Positions 6,054 through 10,489 of a DNA stretch of 10,489 nucleotides are shown in pieces (within the stretch, counting starts at the first letter, position 1; every line of letters starts with the position of its first letter). The stretch is from an uncultured Lachnospiraceae bacterium. Lineage in GTDB: Bacteria; Bacillota; Clostridia; Lachnospirales; Lachnospiraceae. Under the pieces are notes generated by a model. It saw only the letters and a list, made by a program, of their open reading frames with translations. It made no database searches and was not told the DNA's origin. A program made the translations under genes and the position numbers. The DNA is taken from NCBI GenBank assembly GCA_946633495.1, contig CAMPAX010000066.1:1-10489 (forward strand), written 5' to 3'.

Positions 6054-6914
6054 CTATGATAATGCAGTTCCCGCTTTGGGCTTCTTTTCTTTCTTCTTCT
6101 TCTTCGGTTTCTTCTCGTGTACCTCCGACACCTCACCATAGAAGACTGACGTCAGCATCGTGAGAACGTAAGTCTGGATCAGGGCATGCAATAAGGTGAA
6201 CAGCACACCCACCACCACCGGAAGCACGAAGCTTAAGGTGATGTAATAATATACCAGCTCCGTCACCAGTGCTCCGGAAAGCAGCGCTCCGAACAGTCGG
6301 AAGCTCATGGAGATCGGAAGCGAGAAATCCTTAAAGGTCTTGCCCACGCCCTTCATGCCATTTCCGGCGATACCTCCGGAGAGGATCACAAGGTAGGACA
6401 GACACCCCATCATAATGGCACCGTTGATATCCGCAAGCGGTGCAGGCAGTGAGATAGAATGCCCTTTCGTGGTAATGGCCTGCACGCCAAACAGTTCGAA
6501 GCAGGTTCCCACGAAAATGTAACTTCCCGCCGCAAAAAGATACATCCCCAAAAATCGGTTCCTGTGAGGGCTGTTCCCTTTGGCCAGATCATCGAAGAAT
6601 CCAACCCACGATTCGATCAGAAGCTGAAACTTCCCCGGCATCAGCTTAAATCTTGGAATTACAAAGATCCTGATCAGCAGTGCCAGAAACAGCAAAACTC
6701 CTGTCACAGAAAAAGCCGAGATCACCGCCGGATTTACATCCGTAAGTCCGAAGAAGGATATTCTGTTTTCCTCATGCAGCACGGCATCCCGCATGGCCAC
6801 TTTGATCGTTTCATGCTTCTCATACTTTCCCTGAAGCAGGATCGCTCCCGCCAGAAAGACCGAAGCCAAAGCAAGAAAGATCAGGATCATCCGCACTTTC
6901 TTCTTTTTATCCAC
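6054..6914 (-). CDS. atpB: ATP synthase subunit a
   Basis: Subunit a is the membrane stator that forms the two ion half-channels next to the c-ring. The essential arginine is visible in LPISMSFRLFGALLSGALV (R206 counted from GTG 6914). Preceding membrane helices and PAPLADINGAIMMG, the counterpart of the usual PTADLN stretch, confirm the family. There are 286 residues. The N-terminus is signal-like (MDKKKKVRMI, then a hydrophobic run to about residue 27), followed by about 35 polar residues before the first canonical helix. After the last helix comes a Lys-rich tail (KKPKKKKKEKKPK). The start is not settled: GTG 6914 has AAAGGAAG 8 nt upstream, while ATG 6947 and ATG 6986 lack a good binding site. 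It is the first gene of the operon, and atpE follows after 17 nt. No atpI precedes it. Confidence 0.93.
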   Translation of the reverse strand: MDKKKKVRMILIFLALASVFLAGAILLQGKYEKHETIKVAMRDAVLHEENRISFFGLTDVNPAVISAFSVTGVLLFLALLIRIFVIPRFKLMPGKFQLLIESWVGFFDDLAKGNSPHRNRFLGMYLFAAGSYIFVGTCFELFGVQAITTKGHSISLPAPLADINGAIMMGCLSYLVILSGGIAGNGMKGVGKTFKDFSLPISMSFRLFGALLSGALVTELVYYYITLSFVLPVVVGVLFTLLHALIQTYVLTMLTSVFYGEVSEVHEKKPKKKKKEKKPKAGTALS

Positions 6915-7028
6915 AGGCAAGACTTCCTTTCCCCTTAATTTTTCCATGGAACCGCAGGAGATCCCGTCGTTCCACTCATGCGGCATGTCCCGACAAGGAT
7001 TTCGGAGTACATCTACGCATACGTTATC

Positions 7029-7057
7029 ATTTTACTCTCCCAAAACGTGAAAATCAA
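7029..7057 (-). promoter_or_regulatory. Sigma-A-type promoter of the atp operon
   Basis: The minus strand has TTGATT (-35, 7057-7052), a 17-nt spacer and TAAAAT (-10, 7034-7029). These match the consensus at four and five of six positions. Transcription would start near 7022, giving a leader of about 107 nt to the preferred atpB start. It lies between the terminator of the upstream gene and atpB, as expected for the operon promoter. Confidence 0.7.
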
Positions 7058-7090
7058 TCGTTAGAGAAGAATTCCCGTGAAATAAGAGCG

Positions 7091-7116
7091 GGACCCGGCT
7101 TCATCTTATCCGGGCC
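7091..7116 (-). terminator. Probable intrinsic terminator after the CotH-family gene
   Basis: A stem of about 7 bp with one bulged base (GGCCCGG / CCGGGTCC) and a loop of about 11 nt begins 7 nt past the TGA stop. It is followed by the moderately U-rich CGCTCTTATTTC. The U-tract is broken, so termination may be partial. Its position between two transcription units supports the call. Confidence 0.5.
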
Positions 7117-7123
7117 ACCTTCG

Positions 7124-9601
7124 TCACCGGCTGAGATACCCGTTCCGGGTGAAGGTGTACTTCACCCCGTCGATCACGTAGGATTTCCCCTTCGCGTACC
7201 AGCCGCCCTTCACACCATACCACCAGCCGTTCTTTGTTTTATGCCAGCTGTAGCGTATCGGATCCTTCTGTTCGCCGTTCTTCTCGATCCACCAGCCCTG
7301 TACGAATTCATTTGCGGCCATATAACCTTCCGCGTTGAAATAGTACCATTTGCCATCGATCTTCTTCCATGTGTTCCTGTAATACTCACCGCCGCCCAGT
7401 CCATACCACCAGCCGGTACGGTTCTTCCGCCAGCCGAGAATGACACGAACGGTGCAGCTTCCCACGATCTCACCCTCACCGGAAGATGCTACCACTCTTA
7501 CTTTAGCGGTGGTAATGCCCGGCTTTTTGGCTTCCACGAATCCGGATTCATTTACATTTACGATCTCCGGGTCCATTGCTTCCCAGACGATGCTTCCGAT
7601 CCCGGACAGCCTGGGGAGGATCGTCATGGACAGGCCTGCCCGCTCTCCCACCTTCATCTGCAGTTCGCGGGGGACCACCGTCACAGACGCAGGATCCGTC
7701 TCAGTTTCCTCGACTACCGTAAATTTCACCTTCCTCTTCTCTCCGTCTGGAAGGGATGCGGTGATATCGACCGTCCCTGCCCGGAGCATTTCCACCTGAC
7801 CCTTTTCGCTTACACGTGCGATGCTCGGATCCGAAGAGGTCCAGACCACCGTGCGGTCCTGAGCATCCACCGGCAGAAGTGTATACCTGATCCCGTAGTA
7901 GGCGTTGGACAGCACTCCCCACATATCCTTCTCCGGGAAAAGGATCTCGGTCACCTTCGTAGCCTTTGATTTTTCTATAAACCGCGCTGTGTATACACAG
8001 TCCTTTGTTGCATAATTTTCGCCATCATCCTCTTCGTCTCCTCGGGAAATGGTACCGTCCGGTCCCTCCCATCCAAGGAAGACATACCCCTCTTTCTTCG
8101 GCTGCGGGTACTGCAGTGTGGCAAACCGGTTATAATAATCATACTGATCCGGTTCGCCTTCATTTCTCCAGATGATCTGAATCGGCACATCCTTTGTCTC
8201 AGAAAGATGCTGATCTATCCATTCTGTCCGAAGATCGATCCACTGCTTTAAACCACTGATGATCTCTGTATACGTTCTTTCGTCATCCGAAATCCAGACC
8301 GTCGAATTTGCTGTCCAGGAATCCTTTGTCTCCGCACAGTATTGATCCAGCAGCCCACCGTCCTTTGTGACGGAGATGAGAAGTTCCTTCAGTTTTGGCC
8401 ATTCGCCTGCAAGCTCCTCACGAAAAACCGGATCCGACAGCAAGGTCAGTTCCCATTTATCCTCAACCGTGAATCCTTCCTGGGACGGTTCCGCTTCTTT
8501 ATCCGCATTTACAGTTCCCCAGGCGATATCGAAATCCCAAAGCGGTCCCCAAATGATCTTCCCGGCAACCCCATCCCTATCAGCCTCTTTATAGAAATAA
8601 GTGCTTCCGGTGCAGTAGGCATCCCCGTTCGAAGATACCTGCTGGATCAGCCAGTAGTCCGCCGCCGACTTAATGTCCATATATTCCCGGTAACTGATAC
8701 CGTCCGGACCCTTATGATCCTCGCCGAACATGGCATCCTCCATTTTCTGGACATAGTTTCGGATATAATTCATCTGTTCCGAATTTTCGTAACCGCCGTC
8801 CGACGGATCAAAATTGGGCGTATGGTTCGCCAGGATCTCCCCCCTTGACGTCTTAAATGCACTGGGGGAATCTGCGTCCACCTGCTGGCCGTACTGTATC
8901 AGGTAGCCTCCGGTGATCGCATCGGCGGCCGTATCCTCTTCCGTAAGTTCATCGAGCTCCAGCCGGTTCTCGCCCACCCGGACCTGTTCCGCAAGATCAT
9001 AGCTTCCGAGATACTTCCCGTTCATCACCACATCCACCGGAACGCACTGCGGCGTAAATGCGAATCCCATTTTTGTACCCAGCCAGGCAGTCAGACGATC
9101 CTTCATTAAGGTTTCATCCACAGCATTTGCAAGAAGGACCCAATGCTTATTCGCCCCGAGGCCGAACAGGTCTTTCTTTTTATCCAGCTTGATCTTGTAC
9201 GGCTTCTTGTCATATTTCCAGGTGGAATTCCCGCGTCCGCGAATGGTCATGGAAAGGCCGGTAAAGCTTTCCGGTGCAATATCCGGCATATCACTGTACC
9301 GGAACCCCTCCGGCACCACGATATCCATGGTCCCGACACAGGCAGTTTTATGATCCCGATCTGAATTCATGGCCTCGATGGTCCCCTGGGACTCATCGAT
9401 GGTGATGTAGATCACCGGGATGCCGCTTCCCACCTTTGTGTCATCCTTTTCTTCTGTCCGGGTCTCTTTTTGAAGAGCCTTTCGGTTCCGCATGATTTCT
9501 TCTGCATGGACCTCCGACACCGGAAGCAGCCAGAGCATACATACCACCGCCGCCAGAAAAACCACCGTACTCCCCAGGACGAATCGGATTCTTGATCTCA
9601 T
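7124..9601 (-). CDS. Secreted CotH-kinase-family protein with InlB-type, BIG2 and cell-wall-binding repeats
   Basis: The 825-residue protein is exported by a signal peptide (residues 1-33, cut near VHA). Residues about 60-470 form a CotH domain: LSMTIRGRGNSTW (117-128), KKPYKIKLD, NGKYLGSYDLAEQ, and WGPLWDFDIAWG (351-362), the counterpart of the CotH active-site PWDFD motif. CotH of spore coats is an atypical protein kinase, so phosphotransfer is possible but unproven here. A Listeria-Bacteroides-type (InlB B) repeat follows at about 476-542. Two BIG2 domains follow at about 549-630 and 637-720. The last 100 residues are GWWY/GKWYYF cell-wall-binding repeats. This is a surface-attached, probably modular adhesin-like or cell-envelope-modifying protein. 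The start has AAGGAGG 7 nt upstream. A decayed relative of its repeat region lies immediately upstream. Substrate and true function are unknown. Confidence 0.9.
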   Translation of the reverse strand: MRSRIRFVLGSTVVFLAAVVCMLWLLPVSEVHAEEIMRNRKALQKETRTEEKDDTKVGSGIPVIYITIDESQGTIEAMNSDRDHKTACVGTMDIVVPEGFRYSDMPDIAPESFTGLSMTIRGRGNSTWKYDKKPYKIKLDKKKDLFGLGANKHWVLLANAVDETLMKDRLTAWLGTKMGFAFTPQCVPVDVVMNGKYLGSYDLAEQVRVGENRLELDELTEEDTAADAITGGYLIQYGQQVDADSPSAFKTSRGEILANHTPNFDPSDGGYENSEQMNYIRNYVQKMEDAMFGEDHKGPDGISYREYMDIKSAADYWLIQQVSSNGDAYCTGSTYFYKEADRDGVAGKIIWGPLWDFDIAWGTVNADKEAEPSQEGFTVEDKWELTLLSDPVFREELAGEWPKLKELLISVTKDGGLLDQYCAETKDSWTANSTVWISDDERTYTEIISGLKQWIDLRTEWIDQHLSETKDVPIQIIWRNEGEPDQYDYYNRFATLQYPQPKKEGYVFLGWEGPDGTISRGDEEDDGENYATKDCVYTARFIEKSKATKVTEILFPEKDMWGVLSNAYYGIRYTLLPVDAQDRTVVWTSSDPSIARVSEKGQVEMLRAGTVDITASLPDGEKRKVKFTVVEETETDPASVTVVPRELQMKVGERAGLSMTILPRLSGIGSIVWEAMDPEIVNVNESGFVEAKKPGITTAKVRVVASSGEGEIVGSCTVRVILGWRKNRTGWWYGLGGGEYYRNTWKKIDGKWYYFNAEGYMAANEFVQGWWIEKNGEQKDPIRYSWHKTKNGWWYGVKGGWYAKGKSYVIDGVKYTFTRNGYLSR

Positions 9602-9602
9602 A

Positions 9603-9773
9603 TTACACCCTCCTTACCAGCCGCACTTTTATTTTCTTTTCACTTGTCTGCATACGGCCGTTCTGATCGAAATAATATTTCTTTCCGCTAAGCGTCAGCC
9701 AACCGGTATGAAGGGTGCCATTCGCTGCAGGATCAAAATAGTAGATATATCCGGCTTTGTCAGGTTGTTCCCC
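9603..9773 (-). pseudogene. Remnant of a cell-wall-binding-repeat protein gene
   Basis: Between deoC and the CotH gene one frame encodes 56 codons ending at TAA 9603, 1 nt before the next ATG. It reads AGYIYYFDPAANGTLHTGWL and then SGKKYYFDQNGRMQTS, the hallmark of choline-binding-like cell-wall repeats (YYFD.NG.., GW). It has no start codon, and an in-frame TGA lies just upstream (9776-9774), so it is only the 3' end of a lost gene. It ends in basic residues (EKKIKVRLVRRV). Loss of the 5' part by deletion or recombination between repeat-protein genes is the likely cause. Its 3' end provides the ribosome binding site of the CotH gene. Confidence 0.75.
9735..9763 (-). promoter_or_regulatory. 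Candidate promoter for the CotH-family gene
   Basis: CTGACA (9763-9758), a 17-nt spacer and TATTTT (9740-9735) match consensus at five and four of six positions. The elements lie inside the gene remnant, so the match may be accidental. A start near 9728 would give a leader of about 125 nt. No other better candidate is visible between deoC and the CotH gene. Confidence 0.3.
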
Positions 9774-9818
9774 TCACAACCCGAAAGCTCGCCGCTTCAA
9801 AAACCGGCTGACAGTGCA

Positions 9819-10475
9819 TCATGCCTCCATAGCTTTCACCAGCTTCACCACCCGGCTGGTTCCCAGTCTGTCTGCCCCAAGTTCCATAAAATGCTCTGCA
9901 TCATTCAGATCAGCGATACCTCCCGCCGCCTTGATCTTCACTCCGGGGCCCACATGGTTTCGAAAGAGTTCCACATCGGCAAAGGTAGCTCCGCCTGTGG
10001 AAAATCCGGTGGAGGTCTTGATGTAATCCGCTCCGGAAGCCGTTACGATCTCACACATTTTGATCTTCTCATCCTCGGACAGAAGACAGGTTTCTATGAT
10101 CACCTTCAGGATCTTTCCTTCGCACGCCCGGCGGACGGATTCGATCTCTGACCGCACATAATCTGTATCTTTCGCCTTCAGCATACCGATGTTGATCACC
10201 ATGTCGATCTCATCCGCACCCTTTGCTATGGCATCCTTCGTCTCGAACACCTTCGCCTCGGTGGTCATATTTCCGTTGGGGAAACCGATTACGGTACAGA
10301 TCCGCATCCGGTCCCCTGCGTAATCCTTTGCCTGCTTCACATAGCACGGCGGGATGCACACCGACGCTGTCTGATAGTGGATGGCGTCATCGATCAATGC
10401 GCGGATCTCTTCCCATGTTGCCGTTTGCTGCAGCAGCGTGTGGTCACACGCCGCCAGAATCTTCTTTATGTCCAT
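9819..10475 (-). CDS. deoC: Deoxyribose-phosphate aldolase
   Basis: DeoC splits 2-deoxyribose 5-phosphate into glyceraldehyde 3-phosphate and acetaldehyde in cytoplasmic deoxynucleoside breakdown. The 218 residues fit the short bacterial DeoC form. Key motifs are CDHTLL near the N-terminus, VIGFPNG, the Asp in DEIDMVINIG (D91), the Schiff-base lysine in YIKTSTGFSTGGAT (K153) and the second lysine in KIKAAGGI (K182). All catalytic residues are present. Two ATGs are adjacent (10478 and 10475). The second is preferred because GGAGG is only 2 nt from the first and 5 nt from the second. The gene is complete but its upstream partners are outside the window. The next gene on the strand is unrelated in function. 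I see only a weak 4-bp stem after the stop and no clear terminator. Confidence 0.96.
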   Translation of the reverse strand: MDIKKILAACDHTLLQQTATWEEIRALIDDAIHYQTASVCIPPCYVKQAKDYAGDRMRICTVIGFPNGNMTTEAKVFETKDAIAKGADEIDMVINIGMLKAKDTDYVRSEIESVRRACEGKILKVIIETCLLSEDEKIKMCEIVTASGADYIKTSTGFSTGGATFADVELFRNHVGPGVKIKAAGGIADLNDAEHFMELGADRLGTSRVVKLVKAMEA

Positions 10476-10489
10476 CATTTCCTCCGTTT

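Noticed and set aside
6915..6986. Longer atpB from ATG 6986 or 6947
   Set aside because: Neither ATG has a good binding site and the added residues are polar and unlike family N-termini. GTG 6914 has AAAGGAAG at 8 nt. The choice is not certain.
7241..7969. 242-codon plus-strand open frame
   Set aside because: It lies antisense to the C-terminal domains of the CotH-family gene and has low-complexity, unrecognisable translation.

Overview
The window reads as chromosomal DNA of a Gram-positive anaerobe of the Clostridia, most likely a Lachnospiraceae-type gut or rumen bacterium. This is inferred from moderately high GC, strong AGGAGG-type ribosome binding sites, and a secreted protein that combines CotH, InlB-type, BIG2 and GWWY-type cell-wall-binding repeats. 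No species can be named from the sequence alone. Every gene I can support lies on the minus strand, so the biological order runs from high to low coordinates.

From right to left: deoC (deoxyribose-phosphate aldolase, 10475-9819); a decayed cell-wall-binding-repeat gene remnant (9773-9603); an 825-residue secreted CotH-family protein (9601-7124) with a probable terminator behind it; a good sigma-A-type promoter (7057-7029); and then an F-type ATP synthase operon. The operon order is atpB (a), atpE (c), a 319-bp repeat-filled gap, atpF (b), atpA (alpha), atpG (gamma), atpD (beta), a possible 39-codon ORF, and atpC (epsilon, cut by the left edge).

The ATP synthase is unusual in several ways. 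There is no separate atpH. Instead the alpha subunit carries about 90 extra N-terminal residues, and about 65 of these look like the C-terminal domain of the delta (OSCP-like) subunit. The delta N-terminal helical domain, which normally binds the alpha N-termini, is not visible. The b-subunit gene runs directly into this fusion with a 14-nt overlap. The c subunit is made as a precursor with a signal peptide and a long Ala/Glu-rich linker. Its first helix has AxAxAxA in place of GxGxGxG, and its ion site has Glu-Thr and Tyr but no Gln. Subunit a has a signal-like N-terminal segment and a Lys-rich tail, and gamma has a basic C-terminal tail of about 20 residues.

The atpE-atpF gap holds two 91-bp direct repeats that differ at two positions, a 15-bp inverted repeat overlapping the atpE stop codon, and a strong compound hairpin. 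The hairpin lacks a U-tract, so it looks like an mRNA stability or processing element rather than a terminator. All architectural claims rest on reading the translations and on remembered family sequences. No database search was possible.
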